DNA of 57,922 bases from Clostridiales bacterium. Lineage in GTDB: Bacteria; Bacillota; Clostridia; Caldicoprobacterales; DTU083. The notes under the pieces are model-generated. The model was not told the DNA's origin. It did not search any database and worked only from the letters and a program-made list of their open reading frames with translations. The DNA lies in the NCBI GenBank assembly GCA_012839095.1, contig DUOA01000091.1:1-57922 (forward strand). Reading direction: 5' to 3'. Position numbers and translations under genes: made by a program. Below, piece after piece: positions 9,423-19,574 of this stretch. The stretch's first letter is position 1. Each line of letters opens with the position of its first letter.

Positions 9423-10376
9423 TTGTCCTTTTCTTCCAAAGCAAAAAGTGAAATCTGCAGAATAGATCCTCGCAGATCCTGCTGCAAATCAGCAGAACTG
9501 GCAGCCTTAATCCATACCAGCGGAACCGTACAGCTGACCGGAAAGAAGAGAATAAGCCTGAAGGTAAGCACAGAAAATGCCTCTATTGCACGCCGCATTT
9601 TCATGTTAGTAAAGGATTTGTATAACATTTCTCCGGAGGTGCTGGTCCGGAAAAAGCGCCGACTGCGTAAAAATAACACCTATATTCTGCTTGTCAGTTT
9701 ATCAGAGCATTCGGAAAAAATACTGAAAGATGCCCATATTCTGATACATGATGCTGATGGCAATATGGGGATCCGTTTGGATATAAACAAAGACCTGGTA
9801 AAAAAAAGGTGCTGTAAAAGATCATACTTAAGAGGCGTATTCCTGGGAGGCGGTTCTGTCAGCGATCCGGAAAAAGCTTATCATCTTGAGTTCATTGCAC
9901 AGACCCAAAGGTATGGAGAAAGCCTCTGTCAGTTTATACAGGGATTTAACATTCACGCCAAACTGATTGAGCGGAAAAATAGCTATGTGGTATATATCAA
10001 GGAAGGAGAGCATATAGTAAATATCCTCAGCTTAATCGGTGCTCATTCAGCACTTTTGAATTTTGAAAACATTCGTATTTACAAGGACATGAGAAATAAC
10101 ATAAACAGGATCGTTAACTGCGAAACAGCCAATCTGGGCAAGACCATCAATGCAGCCATTCGTCAGATTGAAAATATTGAATATATAAGAGACAACATCG
10201 GCTTCAGCAACCTTGCACCTTCTTTAAGGGAAATAGCTGAACTCCGGGTTAACTACCCCGATGCCAGTTTAAGAGAACTTGGAGAACTGCTGTCTCCCAA
10301 GGTGGGAAAGTCGGGTATCAACCACCGGCTGAGAAAGCTGGACAAGATAGCTGAGGATCACAGGAAAAACTTTTAA
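9423..10376 (+). CDS. whiA: DNA-binding protein WhiA
   Basis: WhiA binds DNA and is needed for normal cell division and chromosome segregation in Bacillus and for sporulation genes in Streptomyces. The N-terminal part is a degenerate LAGLIDADG homing-endonuclease fold (YLRGVFLGGGSVSDPEKAYHLEF spread over about 128-150). The C-terminal part is a helix-turn-helix (PDASLRELGELL, then KSGINHRLRKL). TTG at 9423 is chosen: it gives the family-typical MSFSSKAK start and has GGGGG 8 bases upstream. The in-frame ATG at 9408 lies within that SD. Length from TTG is 317. Confidence 0.95.
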   Translation: MSFSSKAKSEICRIDPRRSCCKSAELAALIHTSGTVQLTGKKRISLKVSTENASIARRIFMLVKDLYNISPEVLVRKKRRLRKNNTYILLVSLSEHSEKILKDAHILIHDADGNMGIRLDINKDLVKKRCCKRSYLRGVFLGGGSVSDPEKAYHLEFIAQTQRYGESLCQFIQGFNIHAKLIERKNSYVVYIKEGEHIVNILSLIGAHSALLNFENIRIYKDMRNNINRIVNCETANLGKTINAAIRQIENIEYIRDNIGFSNLAPSLREIAELRVNYPDASLRELGELLSPKVGKSGINHRLRKLDKIAEDHRKNF

Positions 10377-10411
10377 ATTTCAGGAAGATGCAGTTTAAGG
10401 GGAATCCCTGG

Positions 10412-10440
10412 TAGAAAGTAAGCAATGCATATGGTATAGT
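10412..10440 (+). promoter_or_regulatory. Possible promoter before ireB
   Basis: TAGAAA (10412-10417), a 17-base gap, and TATAGT (10435-10440) with an upstream TG (extended -10, 10432-10433). The -35 box is weak, the extended -10 is good. It would start the ireB transcript about 45 bases before the ATG. Confidence 0.45.
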
Positions 10441-10489
10441 TGAATGAAAGAAGTATGGAAATTCAGGATAAAAGCGGGAGGGCGATTTT

Positions 10490-10759
10490 ATGAGCAGAGA
10501 TTTTCAGGAAACAATGAAATTCAACCTGGAAAAAGAGCCTTCAATCACTCCAAAGGAGATATTTGAGAAGGTATATAAAGCTTTGAAGGAAAAAGGATAT
10601 GATCCTGTAAGTCAATTGGTGGGATACTTCATATCCGGAGATCCGACCTACATAACCAGCCATCAAAATGCCAGAGTCCTGATTCGCCGACTGGAAAGAG
10701 ATGAGCTCCTGGAGGAGCTGGTACGGTTTTACATGGACAATCATGGATTGGATGAGTAA
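10490..10759 (+). CDS. ireB: IreB family regulatory phosphoprotein (UPF0297/DUF965)
   Basis: An 89-residue cytosolic protein. In Enterococcus IreB is phosphorylated by the PASTA kinase IreK and modulates cephalosporin resistance. The whole family profile is visible: TMKFNLEKE near the start, then [28 protein letters not shown] and [18 protein letters not shown]. Threonines near the N-terminus are the phosphosite candidates. GGGAGGG lies about 9 bases before the ATG. In most Firmicutes ireB, ruvX and a DUF1292 gene are contiguous; here an aldo/keto reductase gene is inserted after ireB. Confidence 0.95.
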   Translation: MSRDFQETMKFNLEKEPSITPKEIFEKVYKALKEKGYDPVSQLVGYFISGDPTYITSHQNARVLIRRLERDELLEELVRFYMDNHGLDE

Positions 10760-10764
10760 ACCCA

Positions 10765-11709
10765 ATGAATTATAGAGCTTTGGGGAATACCGGAATAGTG
10801 GTATCCCGTATTTGTTTCGGCACCCTTACCATCAGTCCGCTTCAGAGAAACCTCTCTCTAAAAGAAGGGTGCCGTGTTCTTGACAGGGCTGTAGATCAGG
10901 GAATCAATTTTATTGATACCGCTGATCTGTACAGAACATATCCCTATATCAGAGAGGCATTGAAAAGAAAACCGGATCTGATAGTGTCTACAAAATCCTA
11001 TGCCTACGACAAAAAGACTGCTCAGGAGACCCTGACCCGCGCTTTGAAAGAAACAGGCAGAGATTATGTTGATTTGTTTCTTTTGCACGAACAGGAAGGC
11101 CCTCTCACTCTGAAGGGACATGAGGAGGCACTTCAATTTTTTTTGAGGCAGAAAGAAAAAGGCTTAATTAGAGCTGTGGGAATTTCCACCCATTTCGTAG
11201 CAGCCGTCAAAGCCGCTGCAAAGATAAGTGAGATAGATGTGATCCACCCTATACTGAATTTCAGGGGAATGGGTATAGTGGATGGAACCCTGACGGAGAT
11301 GGAACAGGCTGTTGCGACGGCTTATAAAGCCGGCAAAGGAATCTATGTCATGAAGGCTTTGGGCGGAGGCCATCTCCTGAAGAATTTTGAAAAAGCACTG
11401 GATTATATTTTAGATTTTCCTTATACTCATTCCATCGCTTTAGGCATGCAGCGGCCGGAAGAAGTGGATGCCAATGTGGAATATTTTGCAAAGCGGGATA
11501 TATCAGAGCAATTAAGAAGACAGTTGAAACAATATAAGCGAGAACTGATAGTAGAGTATTGGTGTCAGGGATGCGGGAACTGCATACAGAGATGCAATCA
11601 ATCTGCACTGCATTTGAAGGACGGTAAGGCGATGGTTGATCAAGATAAATGTGTTCTTTGCGGTTATTGCGGTACCGTTTGCAAAGAATTGGCAATTAAA
11701 GTAATATAA
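10765..11709 (+). CDS. Aldo/keto reductase with C-terminal two-[4Fe-4S] ferredoxin domain
   Basis: A 314-residue oxidoreductase. The AKR barrel occupies about 1-250; the catalytic tetrad can be placed as Asp and Tyr in FIDTADLY, Lys in VSTKSY and His in LFLLHEQ. Residues about 262-314 hold two complete ferredoxin motifs, CQGCGNCIQRC and CVLCGYCGTVC, each able to bind one [4Fe-4S] cluster. This architecture is common in anaerobes and suggests electrons from ferredoxin rather than, or together with, NADPH. The substrate is unknown. The gene starts 5 bases after ireB, with only a weak GGATGAG-type SD, so translational coupling to ireB is likely. Confidence 0.9.
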   Translation: MNYRALGNTGIVVSRICFGTLTISPLQRNLSLKEGCRVLDRAVDQGINFIDTADLYRTYPYIREALKRKPDLIVSTKSYAYDKKTAQETLTRALKETGRDYVDLFLLHEQEGPLTLKGHEEALQFFLRQKEKGLIRAVGISTHFVAAVKAAAKISEIDVIHPILNFRGMGIVDGTLTEMEQAVATAYKAGKGIYVMKALGGGHLLKNFEKALDYILDFPYTHSIALGMQRPEEVDANVEYFAKRDISEQLRRQLKQYKRELIVEYWCQGCGNCIQRCNQSALHLKDGKAMVDQDKCVLCGYCGTVCKELAIKVI

Positions 11710-11757
11710 TACATGAAGCTTTATTTGGCAGGTCATAATAGAAAGGATGACCCTGAT

Positions 11758-12183
11758 TTGAGAATTCTTGCCATGGATGTAGGAGACAAAAGAATAGGCA
11801 TGGCAGTCAGCGATGCTCTGGGATGGACTGCTCAGGGCATTGATACCCTGGAAAGGCGCAGCCATAAGTATGACATGGAATATATAAGCAAGGTTTTGGA
11901 GCAGTACAAGCCTGTCAAAATCGTAGTCGGATTACCGAAAAATATGAATGGTACTCTGGGACAGCAAAGTGAAAAAGTAAAATCATTCGTCAGTGAGCTT
12001 AAAAGGTACTTTAGCGGAGAAATTGTATACTGGGATGAACGGCTGACCACATTGTCTGCTCACCGAGCCATGCTTGAAGCCGATTTGAGCAGAAAAAAGA
12101 GAAAAAAAAGAGTTGATCAGGTGGCTGCTGTTCTGATACTTCAATCCTACCTGGACAGCCTCAGTAAAATGCAGGATAAATAA
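11758..12183 (+). CDS. ruvX: Putative pre-16S rRNA nuclease / Holliday-junction resolvase-like protein
   Basis: RuvX (YqgF) family, an RNase-H-fold nuclease implicated in 5' maturation of 16S r[17 protein letters not shown] at the N-terminus holds the first catalytic Asp; [13 protein letters not shown] and DERLTTLSA hold the remaining motifs, and [13 protein letters not shown] closes the fold. TTG at 11758 is preferred: AGGATGA lies about 8 bases upstream and the product ([12 protein letters not shown]) begins where the family begins, at 141 residues. An in-frame ATG at 11713 would add 15 non-conserved residues and has no SD. Confidence 0.95.
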   Translation: MRILAMDVGDKRIGMAVSDALGWTAQGIDTLERRSHKYDMEYISKVLEQYKPVKIVVGLPKNMNGTLGQQSEKVKSFVSELKRYFSGEIVYWDERLTTLSAHRAMLEADLSRKKRKKRVDQVAAVLILQSYLDSLSKMQDK

Positions 12184-12216
12184 GATTTTTATAAAATTGT
12201 ATCAGGAGGTTGCACT

Positions 12217-12486
12217 ATGAAGGAAACACCTTTAAATGTTGTAGAACTGATAGATGAGAATGACGAAATTAAATTGTTCGAATACCGCATGCCATTTTAT
12301 TATGACGGACGAGAATACATGGTTCTCACTCCCCTTGAAGAAGAGACAGAGGAGGATGGAATTGTTATACTGAGAGTGGAACAGGATGATAAAGGCGATG
12401 ATTATTATACTACCATTGATGACCTGGATGAGCTGGAAGAGGTTTTTGATGCAGTAAATCAGGTTTTTGAACAAACTCTGAACTAG
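12217..12486 (+). CDS. DUF1292 protein (YrzB-like)
   Basis: An 89-residue, strongly acidic cytosolic protein of the DUF1292 family, found next to ruvX across Firmicutes and of unknown function. Recognisable elements are VVELIDENDEIKLFEYRMPF, EYMVLTPLEE and a closing LDELEEVFDAVNQV helix. A strong AGGAGGT SD lies 8 bases before the ATG. It is the last gene of the ireB cluster; a new promoter begins directly after its stop codon. Confidence 0.9.
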   Translation: MKETPLNVVELIDENDEIKLFEYRMPFYYDGREYMVLTPLEEETEEDGIVILRVEQDDKGDDYYTTIDDLDELEEVFDAVNQVFEQTLN

Positions 12487-12490
12487 GCTA

Positions 12491-12519
12491 TTGATTCAAT
12501 AAATCAGGTATGCTATACT
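12491..12519 (+). promoter_or_regulatory. Strong promoter of the rpsB-tsf operon
   Basis: TTGATT (12491-12496), exactly 17 bases, then TATACT (12514-12519) preceded by TG (extended -10, 12511-12512). It starts 5 bases after the DUF1292 stop codon and about 105 bases before the rpsB ATG, leaving a GC-rich leader. Confidence 0.8.
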
Positions 12520-12525
12520 ACTATA

Positions 12526-12620
12526 GGTAATTACGCACCTTGTCCCGGATTTCTCGGGTGCCTGACTGACACAGGTTGCAGGGCAAAGCAGGGACAGGGG
12601 AGGAAAAACTCGAGGAGGTG
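12526..12620 (+). promoter_or_regulatory. Structured rpsB leader RNA, candidate autoregulatory element
   Basis: The leader contains GCACC paired with GGTGC around a CCCG/CGGG core (12535-12561), a CCTG/CAGG hairpin right after it, and TGTCCC (near 12541) able to pair with GGGACA (near 12591). The long-range pairing excludes the first hairpin. Ribosomal-protein operons are often controlled by such leaders, but I do not recognise a named class here. Confidence 0.4.
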
Positions 12621-12626
12621 AAAGAA

Positions 12627-13328
12627 ATGGCCGTTGTATCAATGAAGCAGTTGCTTGAAGCCGGTGTTCATTTTGGTCATCAGACACGTCGATGGAACCC
12701 AAAAATGGCTCCATATATTTTTACCGATAGAAATGGTATCTATATTATCGATCTGCAGAAAACCGTCAGAAAAATGGAAGAAGCCTATAACTTCATCCGC
12801 GATCTTTCTGCTGAGGGAAAAGAAATTCTGATGGTAGGAACCAAGAAACAGGCCCAGGAGTCGATAGAAGCAGAAGCCAAACGCTGCGGTATGTTTTATG
12901 TCACCCAGAGATGGCTGGGCGGCATGCTTACCAATTTCCATACCATACGTAAACGTATAGACCGTCTGAATGAACTGGATGAAATGGAAACCAATGGCGC
13001 TTTTGATGTACTACCTAAAAAGGAAGTAATCAAACTTCGACTGGAAAGGGATAAACTGGAAAAAAATCTGGGCGGCATTCGCGAAATGAAGCGTTTGCCC
13101 GGTGCTGTTTTCGTGGTAGACCCCCGAAAGGAACGCATAGCCATATCAGAAGCAAGGAAACTGGGTATTCCGGTGGTAGCCATAGTGGATACCAATTGCG
13201 ATCCTGATGAAGTTGATTATGTAATCCCTGGCAACGACGATGCCATACGTGCTGTCAAGCTGTTTGCTTCCAAAATTGCGGATGCGGTTCTTGAAGGCCG
13301 TCAAGGTGAGCAAATAAGTGAAGAATAA
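12627..13328 (+). CDS. rpsB: 30S ribosomal protein S2
   Basis: Component of the small ribosomal subunit, 233 residues. Hallmarks are [19 protein letters not shown] near the start, [10 protein letters not shown] near 95, and [19 protein letters not shown] near 195. ATG at 12627 has GAGGAGGTG 7 bases upstream. It is followed by a terminator-like hairpin and then tsf, the classical S2/EF-Ts order. No zinc or unusual insertions are seen. Confidence 0.98.
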   Translation: MAVVSMKQLLEAGVHFGHQTRRWNPKMAPYIFTDRNGIYIIDLQKTVRKMEEAYNFIRDLSAEGKEILMVGTKKQAQESIEAEAKRCGMFYVTQRWLGGMLTNFHTIRKRIDRLNELDEMETNGAFDVLPKKEVIKLRLERDKLEKNLGGIREMKRLPGAVFVVDPRKERIAISEARKLGIPVVAIVDTNCDPDEVDYVIPGNDDAIRAVKLFASKIADAVLEGRQGEQISEE

Positions 13329-13345
13329 GCCAAAAAGCAAGGAGG

Positions 13346-13388
13346 GGAAGAACGGGGGGAGACTATACCTCCATTCTTCCCTTTTTTA
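13346..13388 (+). terminator. Terminator or attenuator between rpsB and tsf
   Basis: GGGAAGAA (13346-13353) pairs with TTCTTCCC (13375-13382), with an inner GGAG/CTCC helix, followed by six T (13383-13388). tsf starts 46 bases later without a clear promoter, so partial read-through is likely and would set the S2 to EF-Ts ratio. Confidence 0.75.
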
Positions 13389-13434
13389 TGATTGACATGG
13401 CTGGATCTGAACAATAACAAAAGGAGGAATAAAT

Positions 13435-15428
<1,994 letters not shown>

Positions 15429-15432
<4 letters not shown>

Positions 15433-15650
15433 TTATTCCAGATTTTACCGGAATGGCTCCGGAAAAAGCGAATAAGCATCTGTCCGACGATTATCCTCAC
15501 ATTTCCTGTCAATTTATTATGTACGCCCGGCCTGACACAAAGAAAGCAGGGGAAACTGCCGGTATGAGATATCGTATCATAAGACAGAAATTTGTGGAAG
15601 AAAATCAACTGGAATTTATTATATCTTCATTTTACGATCCGATTGAATGA
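15429..15650 (+). CDS. Small PASTA-like protein of unknown function
   Basis: A 73-residue protein starting at a TTG that overlaps the frr stop (TTGA), with AAGGAG 10 bases upstream. It begins [17 protein letters not shown], like the opening strand and helix of a PASTA repeat (typically VPDVVGMTxxEAxxxL), and ends [20 protein letters not shown], like the closing strands. It has no signal peptide or membrane segment, which is odd for PASTA, normally an extracytoplasmic wall-binding repeat. A perfect terminator follows directly, which supports a real last gene of the rpsB unit. I do not recognise a named family; the PASTA similarity is by eye. Confidence 0.6.
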
Positions 15651-15676
15651 AAAAGCAGCGTTCAGGCTGCTTTTTC
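15649..15676 (+). terminator. Rho-independent terminator before uppS
   Basis: GAAAAAGCAGC (15649-15659) and GCTGCTTTTTC (15666-15676) form a perfect 11-bp stem with a 6-base loop; the T-run is inside the 3' arm. It overlaps the stop codon of the small gene upstream. Confidence 0.85.
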
Positions 15677-15736
15677 AAATGAGAGGGATATGATAAGCAA
15701 AAGGGGATTCGCTTAGCTTAATAAAGGAAGGATACA

Positions 15737-16537
15737 ATGAACTGGAAGAATATCTTCAAATACAAAAAAAGCAGGAATGCGGAAAGTCTGCTTGAAACTG
15801 TATTGGCACGACCGGTGCCCAGACATATCTCCATTATCATGGACGGCAATGGACGATGGGCAGAAAAACGCAATCTGCCAAGAGTCGCAGGCCATAAGCA
15901 GGGAGTCGAAGTGTTGAGGGATATTATCTCAACCTCGTCACAAATAGGAATTGCCCATTTAACACTATACGCCTTTTCAACTGAGAACTGGAAAAGACCT
16001 GAATCTGAGGTAAGAGCTCTGATGTCGCTCCTGGTGGAATTTTTGCAAAAAGAAATAAACGAGCTTCATAATAATAAGGTAAAAATTTACATGCTGGGTG
16101 ATATAAACGGTCTTCCACAGGAAGCCGCCCGAGAAGTTGAAAAGGCAATGAATCTGACAGCTGCCAATAAAGGACTTCAGGTGAATATTGCCCTTAACTA
16201 TGGCAGTCGAATGGAAATAATTAAGGCCGCAAGGAAGATAGCAAGAGAGGTTTCACAGGGAAAGCTGTCATTGGATGATATTACTGAAGAGCTGTTTTCT
16301 GAATTTCTGGAGACCCGGGGCATTCCTGATCCGGATCTGATGATACGCACCAGTGGAGAATATCGGCTGAGTAATTTTCTTTTATACCAATCGGCCTACA
16401 CAGAACTGATATTCACCGATAAGCAGGTATTTTGGCCTGACTTCAACCGTGAAAGATATCTGGAAGCAATCTATGAATACCAGAACAGAAAACGCAGATT
16501 TGGTGGAATCGACGATGTACAGGCAGGTGTTGAATAA
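15737..16537 (+). CDS. uppS: Isoprenyl transferase (undecaprenyl diphosphate synthase)
   Basis: Builds the C55 carrier lipid for wall synthesis by cis-condensation of IPP. The catalytic Asp is in SIIMDGNGRWA (about 32-42); other motifs are GHKQGVE, LTLYAFSTENWKRP and MIRTSGEYRLSNFLLYQSAYTE. Length is 266, with about 28 extra N-terminal residues before the core, as in many Clostridia. AAAGGAAGG precedes the ATG. Its stop overlaps the cdsA ATG by one base (TAATG). Confidence 0.97.
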   Translation: MNWKNIFKYKKSRNAESLLETVLARPVPRHISIIMDGNGRWAEKRNLPRVAGHKQGVEVLRDIISTSSQIGIAHLTLYAFSTENWKRPESEVRALMSLLVEFLQKEINELHNNKVKIYMLGDINGLPQEAAREVEKAMNLTAANKGLQVNIALNYGSRMEIIKAARKIAREVSQGKLSLDDITEELFSEFLETRGIPDPDLMIRTSGEYRLSNFLLYQSAYTELIFTDKQVFWPDFNRERYLEAIYEYQNRKRRFGGIDDVQAGVE

Positions 16538-17346
16538 TGTTGGCAAAGAGGGTAGCGTCCGCGGTTGTGGCAATCATTTTACTGATAGTGGTTTTATGGA
16601 TTGGCGGCTGGGTTTTTGATTTGGCTGTACTGACTTTATCATTGATAGGTATGAGGGAAATATATCGAGCATTTGAGAACAATGGAAATCATCCTCAGAA
16701 AACAGCCGGCTATCTTATAGCAGCATTATTCCATATTCAGCATTATTTATTCAGTGGCAGCTATGACTTCTTTTTTATTATGACAGCCGTGGTTTTCTTG
16801 CTGTCCGTTTTAATTTGGAAGACAAATGTGAGACCGGTAGACATAGCTGTTACAATACTGGGGGTTTTTTATCCCGGTATATTGCTGACAACTGCCGCTA
16901 TGATGAGAAAAGCTGCGATAGTACATCCTTATTACCTCTTGATCATGTCCCTGACAGCAACATATTCCACAGATACCTGCGCCTACTTCACAGGAAGGCT
17001 TTTTGGCAGGAGGAAACTGTGCCCGGCAGTCAGCCCGAAAAAAACAGTAGAAGGCAGTATAGGCGGACTTATTGGCAGCTTTATTTTTATACTGATGCTT
17101 GGATTTATTTTAAATTGGGTATACAATACACATGTGCACCCAATCCACTTTGTCTTTATCGGCCTGCTTGGAGGGATATTTTCTCAAATAGGTGACCTGA
17201 CAGCCTCTGCCATAAAGCGCTGCTGCGGTCTGAAGGATTTTGGGAATATTATGCCCGGACACGGAGGCATATTGGATCGGATCGACAGCCTGCTGTTTGT
17301 ACTGCCTATAATTTATGTTTACTCTCAATTGGTTTTAGTCGGCTAG
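16537..17346 (+). CDS. cdsA: Phosphatidate cytidylyltransferase
   Basis: Integral membrane enzyme making CDP-diacylglycerol from phosphatidate and CTP, the precursor used by PgsA (also in this window). Seven to eight hydrophobic segments are visible. The family signature runs from SPKKTVEGSIGG (about 165) to KDFGNIMPGHGGILDRIDS near the C-terminus. Length 269 is normal. It overlaps uppS by one base and is followed 14 bases later by dxr, the usual order in Firmicutes. Confidence 0.96.
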   Translation: MLAKRVASAVVAIILLIVVLWIGGWVFDLAVLTLSLIGMREIYRAFENNGNHPQKTAGYLIAALFHIQHYLFSGSYDFFFIMTAVVFLLSVLIWKTNVRPVDIAVTILGVFYPGILLTTAAMMRKAAIVHPYYLLIMSLTATYSTDTCAYFTGRLFGRRKLCPAVSPKKTVEGSIGGLIGSFIFILMLGFILNWVYNTHVHPIHFVFIGLLGGIFSQIGDLTASAIKRCCGLKDFGNIMPGHGGILDRIDSLLFVLPIIYVYSQLVLVG

Positions 17347-17360
17347 AAAGGGGTACCCTG

Positions 17361-18509
17361 GTGAAGCGAATTGTTATTCTGGGTTCCACCGGTTCCATAG
17401 GGACCCAGGCACTGGACATCCTGAGCAAGTATCCGGAGTTCAGCATTCTTGCTCTGTCAGCCAATGATAATATCGATCTGCTGGCAAAACAGGCACTACG
17501 TTTCAGGCCTGAAATAGTAGCAGTTACCAATTCATCCAAGGCTGCCAGTCTTAAGGAGAAGCTGCCGGACGATATCAAGGTAACTTCCGGGAAGGAAGCA
17601 CTTGTTGAGTTGGCAACTCTTCGAAAAGCAGATATAATATTGATATCGGTGGTTGGTATTTCCGGCTTGGAAGCAACGCTGGCTGCCATACAATCCGGCA
17701 AGGACATTGCTTTGGCAAACAAGGAAACCCTGGTGGCAGGGGGTCAGCTGGTAATGGAAGCGGCCAAGCGATCGGGCAGTAAAATACTACCGGTGGACAG
17801 CGAGCACTCTGCAATTTTTCAATGCCTGCAGGGGACCGCGGATCAAAAGGCAGTTGATAAGATTTTATTGACAGCCTCCGGAGGGCCTTTTCGCGGTTTT
17901 GACTATGAGAGCCTGAAAAAGGTTACTGTGGAAGATGCCCTTAAGCATCCCCGCTGGAGCATGGGCAGAAAAATTTCCATTGACAGTGCAACCCTTATGA
18001 ACAAAGGTCTTGAAGTTATAGAAGCAAGATGGTTGTTTGATGTAAGACCGGAGCAAATGGAAGTTCTTGTCCATCCTCAAAGCATTGTACATTCAATGGT
18101 GCAATTTGTAGACGGTTCCGTGCTGGCTCAGTTAGGAGCGACCGATATGAGACTTCCCATTCTTTATGCTTTAAGTTGGCCGAATCGTTTGCAGGCGGAT
18201 CTTCCTTTGATAGATTTTGTGAAATTGGGCAGCCTGACTTTTGAAAAACCGGACTTTGAAACATTTCCCTGCCTGCCGCTGGCTTATGAAGCCTTGAAGA
18301 TAGGGGGAACAATGCCGGCTGTATTGAATGCTGCCAATGAAACGGCAGTTGAAATGTTTCTGCAGTCTGCTATTGACTTTATTGAGATACCAAAACTGAT
18401 AGAGAAATCTATGATAGTCCATAAAACTAAATTAAACCCGACCCTGGAGGATATTCTTCAAGCCGATCAGGAAACCAGGGAGCGAATAAAGAGGGATGAA
18501 TTAATATGA
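17361..18509 (+). CDS. dxr: 1-deoxy-D-xylulose 5-phosphate reductoisomerase
   Basis: NADPH-dependent second step of the MEP pathway to isoprenoids. Motifs are LGSTGSIGTQALDI (NADPH binding, about 6-19), LANKETLVAGG (near 117), the metal-binding PVDSEHSAIFQ (near 143), SGGPF and HPRWSMGRKISIDSATLMNKGLE (spread around 200). Length 382 is normal. GTG at 17361 has AAAGGGG about 9 bases upstream. Its end overlaps rseP by 4 bases. The later MEP genes ispG and ispH, often neighbours of rseP and plsC in Clostridia, are not in this window. Confidence 0.97.
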   Translation: MKRIVILGSTGSIGTQALDILSKYPEFSILALSANDNIDLLAKQALRFRPEIVAVTNSSKAASLKEKLPDDIKVTSGKEALVELATLRKADIILISVVGISGLEATLAAIQSGKDIALANKETLVAGGQLVMEAAKRSGSKILPVDSEHSAIFQCLQGTADQKAVDKILLTASGGPFRGFDYESLKKVTVEDALKHPRWSMGRKISIDSATLMNKGLEVIEARWLFDVRPEQMEVLVHPQSIVHSMVQFVDGSVLAQLGATDMRLPILYALSWPNRLQADLPLIDFVKLGSLTFEKPDFETFPCLPLAYEALKIGGTMPAVLNAANETAVEMFLQSAIDFIEIPKLIEKSMIVHKTKLNPTLEDILQADQETRERIKRDELI

Positions 18510-19540
18510 CAACTATTTTAGTAGCGTTATTGTTTTTCAGTATCATCATCATGATACATGAGCTGGGGCATTTTCTAACAGCCAGAGCGGTAGGAATTCA
18601 TGCAGAAGAATTCTCCATTGGCATGGGTCCCAGACTGCTGAAAATACCTGGAAAAGAAACCACTTACTCTCTTAGGGCTTTACCTTTTGGAGGATATGTT
18701 CGTTTTCTTGGAGAAGACGAAACCAGTGATGATCCCAGAGCTTTCAACAATGCCAAAGTCTGGAAACGTATTCTGGTAGTTGCTTCAGGTCCTTTAATGA
18801 ACCTGCTCTTGGCTGTTCTCTTGCTTTCCGTTGCCTACCTTTCATTTGGTGTCTACGATTCGGATCTTCCTGTTATTGATAGTGTCATTGCCGGTTATCC
18901 GGCTGAACAGGCAGGACTGCAGGCCGGTGATCGTATTATTGGTATCGGGGATATTGATATAAGCACACTGGAAGATTCAGAAGCAGTTGAAAGAATTCGC
19001 GCCTTCATCAATGAAAACGGCTCGGATCCATTTACCATTACAATCCTGCGAAATGACAAAACCATGAGTTTTGATGTAATCCCCATATTAAATGAGGCAG
19101 ACAACCGTTATCAGCTTGGATTTTACTTTGCAGTCGGAACACGCAGAATCGGTTTCTTCCAGGCGTTGGGCATGTCATTTGTTCAGACCTTCCGTATTGT
19201 TGGACTTATGGTCGCAATGCTGAAAGATTTGATATTTGCAGGCAGAGGTCTTGGCGATGTGATGGGACCTGTGGGCATCGTAACTGAAATAGGACGAGCT
19301 GCTCAGGCAGGTATACAGCAATTATTGAATCTTGGGATCATTATTACAATTAACCTGGGAATAATGAATCTGATCCCTTTTCCTGCTCTGGATGGAGGAA
19401 GGCTGGTTCTTCTCATTGTGGAGGGTATAAGAAGAAAGCCCATTGACAGATACAAGGAAGGCTATTTCCACTTTATTGGCTTTGTTTTACTTATAATCCT
19501 TATGATAATCGTAACATACAAGGATATCCTGAAAATTTGA
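18506..19540 (+). CDS. rseP: Site-2 intramembrane metalloprotease RseP/RasP
   Basis: Membrane zinc protease that cleaves anti-sigma factors and remnant signal peptides within the membrane. The zinc motif HELGH (in MIHELGHFLTAR, about 16-27) is in the first transmembrane segment. A PDZ domain covers about 110-200 (AGLQAGDRIIGIGDIDIS). LDGGRL near 300 gives the third zinc ligand. Four transmembrane segments are expected. The ATG overlaps the dxr stop (ATGA). Length 344 is close to the Clostridium orthologues. Confidence 0.96.
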   Translation: MTTILVALLFFSIIIMIHELGHFLTARAVGIHAEEFSIGMGPRLLKIPGKETTYSLRALPFGGYVRFLGEDETSDDPRAFNNAKVWKRILVVASGPLMNLLLAVLLLSVAYLSFGVYDSDLPVIDSVIAGYPAEQAGLQAGDRIIGIGDIDISTLEDSEAVERIRAFINENGSDPFTITILRNDKTMSFDVIPILNEADNRYQLGFYFAVGTRRIGFFQALGMSFVQTFRIVGLMVAMLKDLIFAGRGLGDVMGPVGIVTEIGRAAQAGIQQLLNLGIIITINLGIMNLIPFPALDGGRLVLLIVEGIRRKPIDRYKEGYFHFIGFVLLIILMIIVTYKDILKI

Positions 19541-19574
19541 CATGCCACAAAAGAAAAAACAGGGGATGTAAAAA

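Noticed and set aside
12576-12626. Longer rpsB with 17 extra N-terminal codons
   Set aside because: The extension covers the SD GAGGAGGTG and leader structure and is not part of S2.
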